Assembly (NCBI GenBank): GCA_947243855.1
Contig: CAMXIK010000006.1
Span: 1 to 64,000, forward strand
From: an uncultured Lachnospiraceae bacterium
GTDB lineage: Bacteria > Bacillota > Clostridia > Lachnospirales > Lachnospiraceae
Length of the DNA: 64,000 nt
Reading direction: 5' to 3'
Position 1 is the stretch's first letter, and every line of letters begins with the position of its first letter. The notes beneath the pieces were generated by a model. That model saw only the letters and a program-made list of their open reading frames with translations. It was not told the DNA's origin and ran no database searches. Below, one piece after another: positions 43,045-52,282 of the stretch. The translations under genes and the position numbers were made by a program.

Positions 43045-43078
43045 ATCTTAACAGCCGTTTCTCTAAATTCTCTCTAAA
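43045..43078 (-). promoter_or_regulatory. OmpR-type promoter of the envelope operon
   Basis: On the minus strand TTTAGAG (43078-43072), 4 bp, TTTAGAG (43067-43061), 9 bp, then TTAAGAT (43051-43045) preceded by TG. The two half-sites are 11 bp apart, one helical turn, as for OmpR-family regulators. The arrangement matches the autoregulatory promoter of the OmpR/kinase pair at 51.5 kb. Confidence 0.75.
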
Positions 43079-43228
43079 AAAACGAAAGATTTTCTTATGG
43101 CATTTTTAAGAAAAGATTTTAATTTTTTGTCATTTTCCTTGTCTCTGTTCCTATAACTCTGCTATAATAAGCGCAAATAGAAACACATCACAATCTTTCA
43201 CATAATCTCTTAAGAGGACCTCAAATCA

Positions 43229-43608
43229 ATGACCGCAATATCTCTCGGACACATAAACACTTCCCTGTTAGAAAAAACATTTGGAAAAATACCGACAAGC
43301 GAAATTATTGTGACAGACGAGCGCCTTGCGCACATCAGAGAACGACACCAGATCGATTTTAAGCTATTTGAAAAATATGCCGCAGAATGCGTCGAAAACC
43401 CAGATTTTATCATAAAGGACAACAAACATCCCAATACTATATTTATGATTAAAAAGCTGCCTGATACCAACTTAAATGTAGTATCAAAATTAGCGTTAGA
43501 CGCTCATAAAAATGGATTAAAAATTCTGTCATGACATTTTATCGTATCAGGCAGCGCAACCTCGAAAAACTAATTGCAAAAAACGCCTTACTTTACAAAA
43601 AAGAGTAA
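43229..43608 (+). pseudogene. PBECR-type nuclease-domain gene, frameshifted near the end
   Basis: The first frame gives 101 aa with IIVTDERLAHIRERHQIDF and NPDFIIKDNKHPNTIF, resembling the phage-Barnase-EndoU-ColicinE5/D-RelE-like nuclease domains. It ends at TGA 43532-43534. Moving one base back in the A-run at 43519-43523 continues with NSVMTFYRIRQRN and ends at TAA 43606-43608; NSxxTFY is the expected last motif of the family. So either one A has been lost, or there is -1 slippage. An AGAGGA site precedes the ATG. Confidence 0.65.
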
Positions 43609-43620
43609 GTAGGCTATAAT
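43592..43620 (+). promoter_or_regulatory. Strong promoter of the candidate small RNA
   Basis: TTTACA (43592-43597), exactly 17 bp, TATAAT (43615-43620). It overlaps the end of the shifted PBECR frame. There is no ORF downstream on this strand. Confidence 0.7.
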
Positions 43621-43626
43621 TTGAAT

Positions 43627-43727
43627 ATCATAAGAATAGGATATTTGAAGTAGAGATTGTGCTGCTACGCACCCTTTGGGTCAAAAGAAATGTGGGACGG
43701 GGCACACCCACCAAATATCCTTTTCTT
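43627..43727 (+). ncRNA. Candidate structured small RNA
   Basis: About 100 nt from the predicted start to a T-rich tail. A perfect 9-bp closing stem, GGATATTTG (43639-43647) with CAAATATCC (43712-43720), is followed by TTTTCTT. Inside are GTGC-TGCTAC-GCAC (43659-43672), ACCC-TTT-GGGT (43671-43681, alternative to the first) and GTGGG-N10-CCCAC (43692-43711). It matches no RNA class I can name. It lies between a plus-strand and a minus-strand gene. Confidence 0.55.
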
Positions 43728-43761
43728 GTAAAGATAACTATCGTATCACGATCCTATTACA

Positions 43762-45762
43762 TCAAACTCTAAATCCAGCCACGGTGTCTTTCAGTTCCGC
43801 ACTCAGCCCCGACAATTCCTCCATCTTGGAGAGCACCGCACGAGAGCTCTCGTTGGAAACGGCAGCCGACTGTTCCATCTTTTGCATAAATTCCGCAATC
43901 TCCCCCACTAATCGGGTAATCACCAGCAGGGAGTCACCGATGCCCGCCATGCTGGCGCTCATCTCATGGGAGGAAGCGCCCAGATCGGCGGAAATATTGC
44001 TGTAAAATACAGCGTCATTCTCGTACATTCCCGCAAGCTCCGTCATCCCCTGATAATCCTTCATGACCTTCTCATTCATAAAAGTAAGAAGCTTTTCCGC
44101 ACTTTCAGAAAGAAAGGCCACACTGTGCACCACATCCTCCGTCACTTTACGAATCTGATCTACCGCCTGTCTGGAATGATCGGCAAGCTCCCTGATCTCA
44201 TCCGCCACCACAGCAAAACCGCGGCCTGCCTCACCGGCCCTGGAAGCCTCGATGGATGCGTTCAAAGCCAACAGATTGGTCTGTGAACTAATGGCAAGGA
44301 TCTCCTCCGTCAGGGTGTCGATCTCCTTCACCTTCTGGCTCTCCTTTATGGCGGTTCCCAGTTCTTTCATGGTAGTGCCACACAGTTCCACCGCCTCCGC
44401 CGTCGATTTCCGTGACGCCTCATGCTGCTTTCCGGCCCGTTCCATAATGTCCCCGGACTGATCTGCCGCTTCCAGCGCTTTTCCGGCCACGGTATCAATC
44501 GCTCTGCCAAGCTCCTCTCCCATCAGTTTCATCTGTTCCGCCAGCTCCCTTGCCTCGGCCGTCTGTTTCATGACCCTGCCGGCCGTTTCCGCAATCAGGG
44601 AGATATCACCGCTCAGCACCGTCATTTTTTCGGAGGTTTCCTCTGAAATATGATTGATGCTCTCTGCCTCCTCCTTCGTACTAAGGATGATCCCCCTGAT
44701 CTGCTGTTTGACTTCAACGGTAGCCGTCCTGATCTGTTCCGTCTCATTTTTATACTGAGCGGGAATCCCTTTTTCCTCCACCGGGTTTTCCGAGAAGTCG
44801 CCGGAGGCAAACTGCTTGAGCATCTGCACGGGAGCAAGCGTTCTGCCGATCAGACCCGCCATAAATACCGCCACCAGCGCAATGATAATAAGGGCGGTCA
44901 CCACAGCCACAAGAATCATCGTCACTAACGATCCCCACACATGAGAAGTGGGACAGACTACGCCAAGTTTCCAGTTACTGCCCAAAATCTGCGACGCCGC
45001 AAAATAGCAGGCCGTTCCGTCATAGTCCAGCGTCCTGACCACATCCCTGCCATTCCCCTCTATCAGGGACTTTAGGGCTGGCATAATATCCATAACCGCC
45101 ACCGCCGTCTCCTCGGAAGGTTCATAGTCCTTATTTTTATGGGCCACATACCTGCCGCTGCTGTCCGCCAAAAAGCCGTATACTCCCTCCGCGTAATTGA
45201 TGCTCCCCGTCAGATCCGTCACCGTCCCCAGCGTCACATCAAGGCCAATCACCGCCGCCAGCTTCCCGTCCACATACACCGGCGATGCAATCGTCGTACA
45301 CATCTGTCCTGTCAGCACATCCCAGTAAGGATCTGTCACAATGGTTTCTCCCGCCGCATCCGCCTGTTGATACCATCCCCGCTGTACCGGATCGTAGCCC
45401 TCCGGAATTTCCGCATCCTTATTGGACTGGATAAACGCGCTGTCCTTCGTGCCGCAGTATAAATTTAGAAGCTCCTGCCTGCCCGCCGCATGGGTATCCA
45501 CCACCGACTGCAGAAAACCCGTCTCTAGGCTGCCCGTCGCCTCAATACTGCCTGCCGTCCCGTCCGCCAGCATTTTTTCATTCTCTATCCATGTGTTGAT
45601 TTCCTCCGCATACTTATCCGCATAAAGCTGCAAAATATCCTTTTGCTCCGCCATCATACGCCGTCCCGCGATCATTACAATCCCCAGCGTAGTAAGCAGG
45701 ATGCTTGCAGCGACAATGCAGATCACGCTGATCGTTAGTTTTCCTTTCATGGTCTTTACCAT
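43762..45762 (-). CDS. Methyl-accepting chemotaxis protein with dCache sensor
   Basis: A 666-aa chemoreceptor: helix [20 protein letters not shown], an extracellular dCache domain (residues about 45-270 with [12 protein letters not shown] and [18 protein letters not shown]), a second helix ([19 protein letters not shown]), a HAMP-like linker and the signalling tip [19 protein letters not shown] followed by [20 protein letters not shown]. It senses a small extracellular ligand and controls CheA. The start at 45762 follows AAGGAAGGTGCATAAGT. A sigma-28-like promoter lies upstream, fitting a motility regulon. Confidence 0.92.
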   Translation of the reverse strand: MVKTMKGKLTISVICIVAASILLTTLGIVMIAGRRMMAEQKDILQLYADKYAEEINTWIENEKMLADGTAGSIEATGSLETGFLQSVVDTHAAGRQELLNLYCGTKDSAFIQSNKDAEIPEGYDPVQRGWYQQADAAGETIVTDPYWDVLTGQMCTTIASPVYVDGKLAAVIGLDVTLGTVTDLTGSINYAEGVYGFLADSSGRYVAHKNKDYEPSEETAVAVMDIMPALKSLIEGNGRDVVRTLDYDGTACYFAASQILGSNWKLGVVCPTSHVWGSLVTMILVAVVTALIIIALVAVFMAGLIGRTLAPVQMLKQFASGDFSENPVEEKGIPAQYKNETEQIRTATVEVKQQIRGIILSTKEEAESINHISEETSEKMTVLSGDISLIAETAGRVMKQTAEARELAEQMKLMGEELGRAIDTVAGKALEAADQSGDIMERAGKQHEASRKSTAEAVELCGTTMKELGTAIKESQKVKEIDTLTEEILAISSQTNLLALNASIEASRAGEAGRGFAVVADEIRELADHSRQAVDQIRKVTEDVVHSVAFLSESAEKLLTFMNEKVMKDYQGMTELAGMYENDAVFYSNISADLGASSHEMSASMAGIGDSLLVITRLVGEIAEFMQKMEQSAAVSNESSRAVLSKMEELSGLSAELKDTVAGFRV

Positions 45763-45851
45763 ACTTATGCACCTTCCTTTAGCCAATTTCTCAAAAACCA
45801 TTTTACGACATTATCTGCAGTTTCGTATGCTTCATGGTATAATCCGCATTT

Positions 45852-45878
45852 TTTTCGGCATTATTTGCATATAGTTTA
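45852..45878 (-). promoter_or_regulatory. Sigma-28-type (SigD) promoter of the chemoreceptor gene
   Basis: TAAA (45878-45875), 15 bp, GCCGAAAA (45859-45852) on the minus strand, close to TAAA-N15-GCCGATAA. The start would be about 85 nt before the ATG. Confidence 0.55.
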
Positions 45879-45955
45879 CATAACTTTATGATTGGATACA
45901 CAAAAACTCTCCCTGAAAAAAGGAGAGCCTTTTGCTTTTCTGTCATTTTCTTTTA

Positions 45956-48900
45956 TTACCGAAGATGTTTACTGAGCACCTCCATAAACAGCTCAATATC
46001 AAGCGGTTTCGCAATATGATCGTTCATACCGCTCTTTAAAGCTGCAGCCTTATCCTCCTCCAGCGCATTCGCCGTCATCGCGATAATCGGCAGCTTCTTC
46101 ACATCCTCCCTTGGCAGCGAGCGGATCGTCCTCGTCGCCTCGTAACCGTTCATAATCGGCATCTGCACATCCATCAGCACCACATCGTAATAGTTCTCCG
46201 GCGATTTCTTGACCATATCCACCGCGTCCGTTCCATCCGGCGCAGATTCCACCTCAAACCCGCTCTCCGTCAGAATCACTTCGGCGATCTCCCGGTTCAT
46301 CTCTATGTCCTCCACAAGAAGAACACGCTTACCGCTAAAGTCTTCCATCTGCCAGACAGCCTCGTCCGGTTTCCCTCCCATTAGATCCATATTGTTGGCC
46401 GCAAGGAGCGCAGACTTCAAATCCGACATAAAGAGCGGCTTTGCGCAGAATGCGGTAACGCCCGCGTCCTTCGCCTCGTCCTCGATATCCGTCCAGTCGT
46501 AAGCCGTCAAAATAATAATCGGCGATTCTTCCCCCACCGCGCTGCGAATCTTTCTGGCGGTCTCCACCCCGCTGGTCTCCGGCATCTGCCAGTCAATGAT
46601 ATAGGTATGGTAGGAATCCCCTTCATCGCGGGCGCTTCTGGCACGATACACAGCTTCCTTGCCGGAAGTGGTCCACTCGGCGCGCATACCGATGGTCTTT
46701 AGCATCTTGCTCACGCTGTCGCAAACATTGAAATCATCATCCACCACAAGGGCCCTGAGTCCTTCCAGCTCTTTGATCTGCTCCGCGTTCTTCTCCACAT
46801 CCTGCAGCTTTAAACTTAAGTTTACAACAAAGGTGCTGCCATGCCCCACCTTACTCTCCACGGTAACGGTACCGTTCATCATCTCCACGATATTCTTGGT
46901 AATCGCCATGCCAAGACCCGTGCCCTGAATACCGCTTCTCGTGGTCGTTGACTCTCTCTCAAAGGGTTCGAAAATATGCTGCACGAACTCCTCCGACATA
47001 CCGATGCCGTTATCCTTTATGATAAATTCATAATCACCATACCCATGCTTAAAAGTGGTATGCTGAATAATACGGAAGGTGATCACGCCGCCAGCCGGCG
47101 TATACTTCACCGCATTGCTCATGAGATTGATAAATATCTGGTTCAGCTTCAAAGGATCTGCGATCACATCCTCGTTTGTTACCTCGAAGGTGTCGATAAA
47201 GAGTTCTAGCTGCTTTGCCTTCACCTGCGGCTGGATGATATTGACCAGATTGTGCATCAATTCTGAAATGTTACACTCCTGCTCGTGAATCTGCATCTTG
47301 CCGCTCTCAATACGGCTCATATCCAGAATATCGTTAATCAGGCTGAGCAGATGGTTGCTGGATGCAAGCACCTTTTGCAGACATTCCTTCACCTGATCCC
47401 TGCTGTCAATACGGCTTGCCGCAATGGTAGCAAAACCGATAATGGCATTCATCGGCGTGCGGATATCATGGCTCATATTGGAGAGGAACGTGGTCTTCGC
47501 CTCATTGGCCTGTCTGGCGTGCATCAACGCATCCTGCAGCGCCTCCGTCTGTTCCTTCTGTTTGATCACCTGTTCCGTGATATCCCTTGATACCACCAAT
47601 GCGATCACATCGTCTGTCATATCGTCCTTGGTCATGATAAAGGTCTGGCGCATGCACATCTGAGATCCGGCGCTGTCCGTCTTACCCCAGTAATCCACAT
47701 CGACCTCTACCTCGCCTTTTTCAAAGCAGCGCCTCAGATAATCCACGTTCACCACGCGGCTGTAGTCTTCTATCGATTCCGGAAGGACAAACTGTTTCCA
47801 ACTCTCAAAGCATTCCGACGCCTTACACGGAGCCTGTAATCCCCCTCTTTCCAGCAGCGAAATCAGCTCCCCTTCCGCGTTCTCACGAACAATATCCTGC
47901 TCAATCAGATCCTTGGTCAGGTTGCATTCAAAGGAGCTGAACGCGTTGGAGGTAATGGCAATTCGGTACTGCGTCTCCTTGCGGTTCATCACCGCCATTT
48001 CCTCTTTCTGCCTCTGCTCACGCTGCTTCATCTCGGAAATGTCCTGACGCAGATACAGCATTTTAACCGCTCTGCCCTCTTTCCGTTCAATACAGACGAC
48101 GGTCATCTGCTCCCATGCTTCCTGCCCATCCCGCATCACATGACACTCATAAGTAAACGTATCCTGATCGGCCAGACTTTGAACAATGGAATCGGCTTGC
48201 AGCGTCTGTCTGAAATTCTCCTGCTCCTCCTCGCCGATAATTTCCCGGCTGTGACTCTCCACAATATCCTTGTAAGCGCCCTCCCGCAGCGCCTGATTGT
48301 CCGAAAGCTTCACGCCGGCGGAGTAGGAATAAACGCCGGTTTCCAGATCCACAGTCAAATAACTGGATGAAAAGAGAGTATTTAACCCCGTCAGCACATA
48401 ATTGATCTGACGGTTTTCTTTCTCAAGCACCTTGCGCTGTTTCACAGAATTAACGATCACAAAGATGAAATAGACCGCAAACAGGGCGATCAGGGCAATC
48501 TCCAGACCAATACCCGCCGCATTAGCCTTGTTTATCATATTCTTAGTGACATTAGGCGGGAACGCCTGCACCAGCACATACTGGCTGCCGGGAATATAAG
48601 ACACACAGAGATTGTCGGTTCTGCTGCCTTTTTCACAGATAAAAGCGCCCTCACTGCCATTCTCAAATACGGTTCTGGCTTCCTTCGCCGTATTACTGTC
48701 GATAAAGCCGTCGCTTTCCAACCGATCCACCAGATTGCCATTGCCATAATCCACCAACTCATCGGAGCTTGCGATTACCACGCCGTTTGGCATACAAAGC
48801 CATGTGGTTGCCGGTTCGCCGAAATAAGTGGTACGCAAAATTTCTTTCAGATACTGTTCCGCCACATAGGAACCCCGGATAATACCAAGGATTTCTCCAT

Positions 48901-49381
48901 CCTTTTCCACCGGCGCATAAAACATAATTCTCTTTTCTTCCTCAGCGAGACGCTCATCAAATACGGCTGTAATCCCGCCCTCTCCTTCCATACCGCGTTT
49001 ATAATACTCACGGTCGGAAGAATCCACTGTCCTGCCGTCCGACAAATACGTAATGCCTTCCGCATCGGTAAACCGGACCGTATCAAAAACAGAAGTTGTC
49101 TCAATTCCCTTCAGCGTCTCCGCCGTAATGCCCTCATCTTCCAGATAGGTGTCAAAAAAATAAGCATAGGTAGTGATCACGCTCATTCCATTTGTAAACC
49201 GGTCCGATATCTGCTGAGCGGTCTGACGCATGGCGTCCTCCGCATAATTTTTGTTCTGCTCCGCAATCCTCGCCTTATTCTGCACCGTATAGAAATTAAA
49301 TAGTAAAAACACTATGATCAGCAGCGGAAGTGCGTAAACAACAGAATGAAATACTTTTCTCTTATTCATATTTATACTCAT
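45956..49381 (-). CDS. Hybrid sensor histidine kinase with two receiver domains
   Basis: A 1141-aa membrane kinase. Helix VVYALPLLIIVFLLFNFYTV, a large extracellular Cache-like sensor (about 40-300), a second helix near 305, two PAS-like regions, HisKA (FLSNMSHDIRTPMNAIIGFA), HATPase with NQIFINLMSNAVKYTPAG, then two receivers: the first with IIDWQMPETSG, the second with VVLMDVQMPIMNGYEA. There is no output domain, so the signal must pass to another protein or stay regulatory. It starts 20 bp inside the end of the upstream kinase gene. The ligand is unknown. Confidence 0.92.
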   Translation of the reverse strand: MSINMNKRKVFHSVVYALPLLIIVFLLFNFYTVQNKARIAEQNKNYAEDAMRQTAQQISDRFTNGMSVITTYAYFFDTYLEDEGITAETLKGIETTSVFDTVRFTDAEGITYLSDGRTVDSSDREYYKRGMEGEGGITAVFDERLAEEEKRIMFYAPVEKDGEILGIIRGSYVAEQYLKEILRTTYFGEPATTWLCMPNGVVIASSDELVDYGNGNLVDRLESDGFIDSNTAKEARTVFENGSEGAFICEKGSRTDNLCVSYIPGSQYVLVQAFPPNVTKNMINKANAAGIGLEIALIALFAVYFIFVIVNSVKQRKVLEKENRQINYVLTGLNTLFSSSYLTVDLETGVYSYSAGVKLSDNQALREGAYKDIVESHSREIIGEEEQENFRQTLQADSIVQSLADQDTFTYECHVMRDGQEAWEQMTVVCIERKEGRAVKMLYLRQDISEMKQREQRQKEEMAVMNRKETQYRIAITSNAFSSFECNLTKDLIEQDIVRENAEGELISLLERGGLQAPCKASECFESWKQFVLPESIEDYSRVVNVDYLRRCFEKGEVEVDVDYWGKTDSAGSQMCMRQTFIMTKDDMTDDVIALVVSRDITEQVIKQKEQTEALQDALMHARQANEAKTTFLSNMSHDIRTPMNAIIGFATIAASRIDSRDQVKECLQKVLASSNHLLSLINDILDMSRIESGKMQIHEQECNISELMHNLVNIIQPQVKAKQLELFIDTFEVTNEDVIADPLKLNQIFINLMSNAVKYTPAGGVITFRIIQHTTFKHGYGDYEFIIKDNGIGMSEEFVQHIFEPFERESTTTRSGIQGTGLGMAITKNIVEMMNGTVTVESKVGHGSTFVVNLSLKLQDVEKNAEQIKELEGLRALVVDDDFNVCDSVSKMLKTIGMRAEWTTSGKEAVYRARSARDEGDSYHTYIIDWQMPETSGVETARKIRSAVGEESPIIILTAYDWTDIEDEAKDAGVTAFCAKPLFMSDLKSALLAANNMDLMGGKPDEAVWQMEDFSGKRVLLVEDIEMNREIAEVILTESGFEVESAPDGTDAVDMVKKSPENYYDVVLMDVQMPIMNGYEATRTIRSLPREDVKKLPIIAMTANALEEDKAAALKSGMNDHIAKPLDIELFMEVLSKHLR

Positions 49382-51461
49382 AATCAGTACCCTCTAAAAT
49401 TTTTTGTATCATTTCCTGCAGCGCTTCTATGTCAACCGGTTTGGAAAAATGCTCGTTCATCCCGGCCCTCAGCGATTTTTGCCGATCCCCCTCCATCGCA
49501 TCCGAAGAGAGCGCGATAATCGGAATTTTGGAAATCGCTTCGTCTTCCAGCCTGCGGATCGCCCCGGCAGCCTCGTAGCCGTTCATTCCGGGCATTTCAA
49601 TATCCATCAGCACCAACGCAAATCTGCCGGGTTTCGAAGCTTTCAAAAGCTCATAGGCGCTCACGCCGTCGCAGGCCGTCTCCACCCGATAGCCCAGATT
49701 TTTGAGAAGTTCTTTCTCAATCTCTCGATTGATGCCGTTATCCTCCACCAGAAGAATACAGCCCTTATCCTCTCCCACATGGTCATCGACAAAATTCTCC
49801 TGTTCCATAAAGGACCCGCACACAGGAAACTTGATGGGCAGCTCTACCGTAAACGTGCTCCCCTCTCCAACCCTGCTCTCCACGCTGACCGTACCGCCCA
49901 TGGTCTGGGCGTAGCTTTTCACAACTGCCAGTCCCGCACCGGGCATCCCGTTATAGACAGCGCTTCTGTCCTGTCTGGCCGGCTGGAAAATGGCTTCCAG
50001 CTGTTCCTCCGGAATGCCGCAGCCCGTATCGGAAATGATAAAGCGATAGAGTCCGCGCCCCTTCGCGTCACTCTTGCTCTCTCTCACCGTCAGGCCAACC
50101 TGTCCATCTGCCGGCGTATATTTAATCGCATTGTCAAGCAGCTGGTTTAAAATCTCCCGCAGCCTGATATAATCTACCTCCACTGTGAAATGGGAAAGTC
50201 CCGTCTTGTCCAGCTGAAATTGGATATTCTTTGCCTTGATCGGACGCTCCGCGCTCTTCTCCACTTCCCTGAGCAGTTCCCCCAAATGATACTCCCGCTC
50301 TGTGAGTTCCGCTCTGGACGGCTCGTTTAGGTTATCCTTTAAAAACTCATTGAAGACTGCCAAAAGCTCCTCGCCGGAACGATTGATCTTTTCGATACAC
50401 TCCCCGACCTTTCCCGGGTCTCCGACACATCCTTTCAAAAGCTCTGCATAACCGATAATAGCATTTAACGGCGTCCGAATATCATGGGACATATTGGCAA
50501 AAAAGGTGTTCCTCGTCAACCGCTCCGTCTCAGCCTGCCGAAGCGCGGATTTTAAAAGAGACTGCCTCTCCACCTGTTCTGTGATATCCCTTGACACAGA
50601 AAGGGCTGTCACATCTCCAGTATGCTCGTTTTTCTCCAAAAAGAAGGTGTAGTGGCTCAGCCGTTTTCTGCCGTACATATCTGTCACCCAGCTGTCGTAA
50701 ACCTGTTCCCGCTCCCCTTCTTCATAACAGCCAATCAGCCGTTCTATGTCAAAAAACCGATGGTACTCGTCCAATTCGCCGGCCTCCGTGAAATCCGCCC
50801 AAAATTCCGCAAAATCCGAATATTTTTCAAAGGGCCGGATTCCCATAAAGGTAAAAAGATTTTGCACCTCCCCTTCCGCATTCAGCACGGAAGCCGAGAT
50901 AAATTCGTCCCTTGTCAGATTGATCTCCACAAAAGAAACCGCGTCATACAAAAGCGCCCGCTTAAAGTAATCCTCCCGCAGATGGGCCCCGTAAAGCGCT
51001 TCGTTCACCCGCTCAAGCTCCGCCATCCGTTTCTGAATCCGCTCCGTCGCATCCTCAATAAAAACGTAAAAGAGATCCCCATAAACCTGCGTATGAACAA
51101 AATGGCCATAATCCTCCACCCAGCGTACCGTGCCATCCTTACGGATAATCCGGTACTCTACATAGTCAAGATTATCCGTACCGCGTGCAATCTGGGTCTC
51201 AATGCTCTCTTCCACCTTATCGATATCGGCCGGATGAACCAGCCCCTTAAACGTATAGCCTGTCAGCTCTTTAAATTCCTCCAGCGTGTCGCAGCCGAAG
51301 ATCCGCAGCATCGCACGGTTGATATAAATCAGCTCCTCAGCGCCATCCGCATGGTAAATGAAAAAGCCGCCGGGCATTCCCTCCGAAATCTGCTCGATAA
51401 TGGGCAGTGTCTGTTCATCAAAACTGATTGTAAAATCTTCTTTCTCTCCGTATTGTCTCAC
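49362..51461 (-). CDS. PAS-domain hybrid histidine kinase with one receiver
   Basis: A 699-aa soluble kinase without membrane helices. PAS repeats cover about 15-300 (GGFFIYHADGAEELIYINRA, IRKDGTVRWVEDYGHFVH). HisKA is FFANMSHDIRTPLNAIIGYA, HATPase has LNQLLDNAIKYTPADG and the receiver has LVLMDIEMPGMNGYEAAGAI. It starts at GTG after GGGAGGAAAGGCA and precedes the other hybrid kinase with a 20-bp overlap. The two form one operon and may work in a cascade. Confidence 0.92.
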   Translation of the reverse strand: MRQYGEKEDFTISFDEQTLPIIEQISEGMPGGFFIYHADGAEELIYINRAMLRIFGCDTLEEFKELTGYTFKGLVHPADIDKVEESIETQIARGTDNLDYVEYRIIRKDGTVRWVEDYGHFVHTQVYGDLFYVFIEDATERIQKRMAELERVNEALYGAHLREDYFKRALLYDAVSFVEINLTRDEFISASVLNAEGEVQNLFTFMGIRPFEKYSDFAEFWADFTEAGELDEYHRFFDIERLIGCYEEGEREQVYDSWVTDMYGRKRLSHYTFFLEKNEHTGDVTALSVSRDITEQVERQSLLKSALRQAETERLTRNTFFANMSHDIRTPLNAIIGYAELLKGCVGDPGKVGECIEKINRSGEELLAVFNEFLKDNLNEPSRAELTEREYHLGELLREVEKSAERPIKAKNIQFQLDKTGLSHFTVEVDYIRLREILNQLLDNAIKYTPADGQVGLTVRESKSDAKGRGLYRFIISDTGCGIPEEQLEAIFQPARQDRSAVYNGMPGAGLAVVKSYAQTMGGTVSVESRVGEGSTFTVELPIKFPVCGSFMEQENFVDDHVGEDKGCILLVEDNGINREIEKELLKNLGYRVETACDGVSAYELLKASKPGRFALVLMDIEMPGMNGYEAAGAIRRLEDEAISKIPIIALSSDAMEGDRQKSLRAGMNEHFSKPVDIEALQEMIQKILEGTDYEYKYE

Positions 51462-51513
51462 TGCCTTTCCTCCCAGATTTGATCATACCATTTTTGAAAA
51501 AAAAAGAAAAGAC

Positions 51514-51547
51514 TTTAGAGACTTTTTAAAGAAATCTGTGTTACACT
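51514..51547 (+). promoter_or_regulatory. OmpR-type autoregulatory promoter of the two-component genes
   Basis: TTTAGAG (51514-51520), 4 bp, TTTAAAG (51525-51531), 9 bp ending in TG, then -10 heptamer TTACACT (51541-51547). The layout is the same as at 43045-43078 and 42284-42317. The leader is short; GGGAG precedes the ATG. Confidence 0.75.
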
Positions 51548-51568
51548 CTTAAAAAGGGAGAAACTGAC

Positions 51569-52246
51569 ATGCGGATACTTCTTGCGGAAGATGATGAAAA
51601 ACTGAATGAGACGCTGGTCTACGGACTGACGCAGGCCGGTTTTATGGTGGACGCCTGCTTTGACGGGGAGGAAGCTCTTTTCTATGGAGAGCAGAATATC
51701 TACGACGTGATTCTCCTAGACCGTATGCTGCCCTGTATGCAGGGCACCGACGTGCTTACGGCACTTCGGCAAAAAGGCATTGCAACCCCCATTATCCTGA
51801 TCACCGCCCTTGGCACCCTCTCCGACAAAGTAACCGGGCTGGATCTGGGTGCGGATGATTATCTGGTAAAACCGTTTGCACAGGAAGAGCTTCTTGCCAG
51901 AATCCGCTGTGTTACCAGACGGCCCGGCCGGATTATAGACGAAGCGTCCGTCTCGCTCTCTGATATCTCATGGCTCCCAGCCGAAAACCGGCTGACCGGT
52001 CCCAAGGCAAGCTGCACACTCTCCAAACGGGAAGCGGCTCTTCTTGAAACCTTCCTAAAAAGCGGCGGCACGACCCTACCCAGAAGCCTCCTTCTTTTAA
52101 AAGTCTGGGGGCCCGAAAGCGACGTGGAAGAGGGAAATCTAGACAATTATATTCACTTTCTGCGCAGACGCTTAAAAACAGTCGGCAGCGTACTTACCAT
52201 CAAAACTGTCCGCGGCGTGGGATATTCCCTGACGGGACTTTCATAG
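51569..52246 (+). CDS. OmpR-family response regulator
   Basis: A 225-aa regulator. The receiver MRILLAEDDEKLNETL has phospho-acceptor Asp51 (VILLDRMLP), conserved Thr in LITALG and Lys in YLVKPFA. The C-terminal winged helix includes LTGPKASCTLSKREAALLET and DNYIHFLRRRLKTVG then IKTVRGVGYSL. It pairs with the kinase 36 bp downstream. Its promoter motif recurs before two lipoprotein genes of the envelope operon, its likely target. Confidence 0.95.
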   Translation: MRILLAEDDEKLNETLVYGLTQAGFMVDACFDGEEALFYGEQNIYDVILLDRMLPCMQGTDVLTALRQKGIATPIILITALGTLSDKVTGLDLGADDYLVKPFAQEELLARIRCVTRRPGRIIDEASVSLSDISWLPAENRLTGPKASCTLSKREAALLETFLKSGGTTLPRSLLLLKVWGPESDVEEGNLDNYIHFLRRRLKTVGSVLTIKTVRGVGYSLTGLS

Positions 52247-52282
52247 CGTTCTCTATAACAAGTTAGCCGACGGGAGGAAAAT

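Noticed and set aside
42984..43046. ATG at 43046 as start of the first lipoprotein
   Set aside because: That ATG lies in the predicted -10 box and the signal peptide begins at the later Met with a ribosome site.
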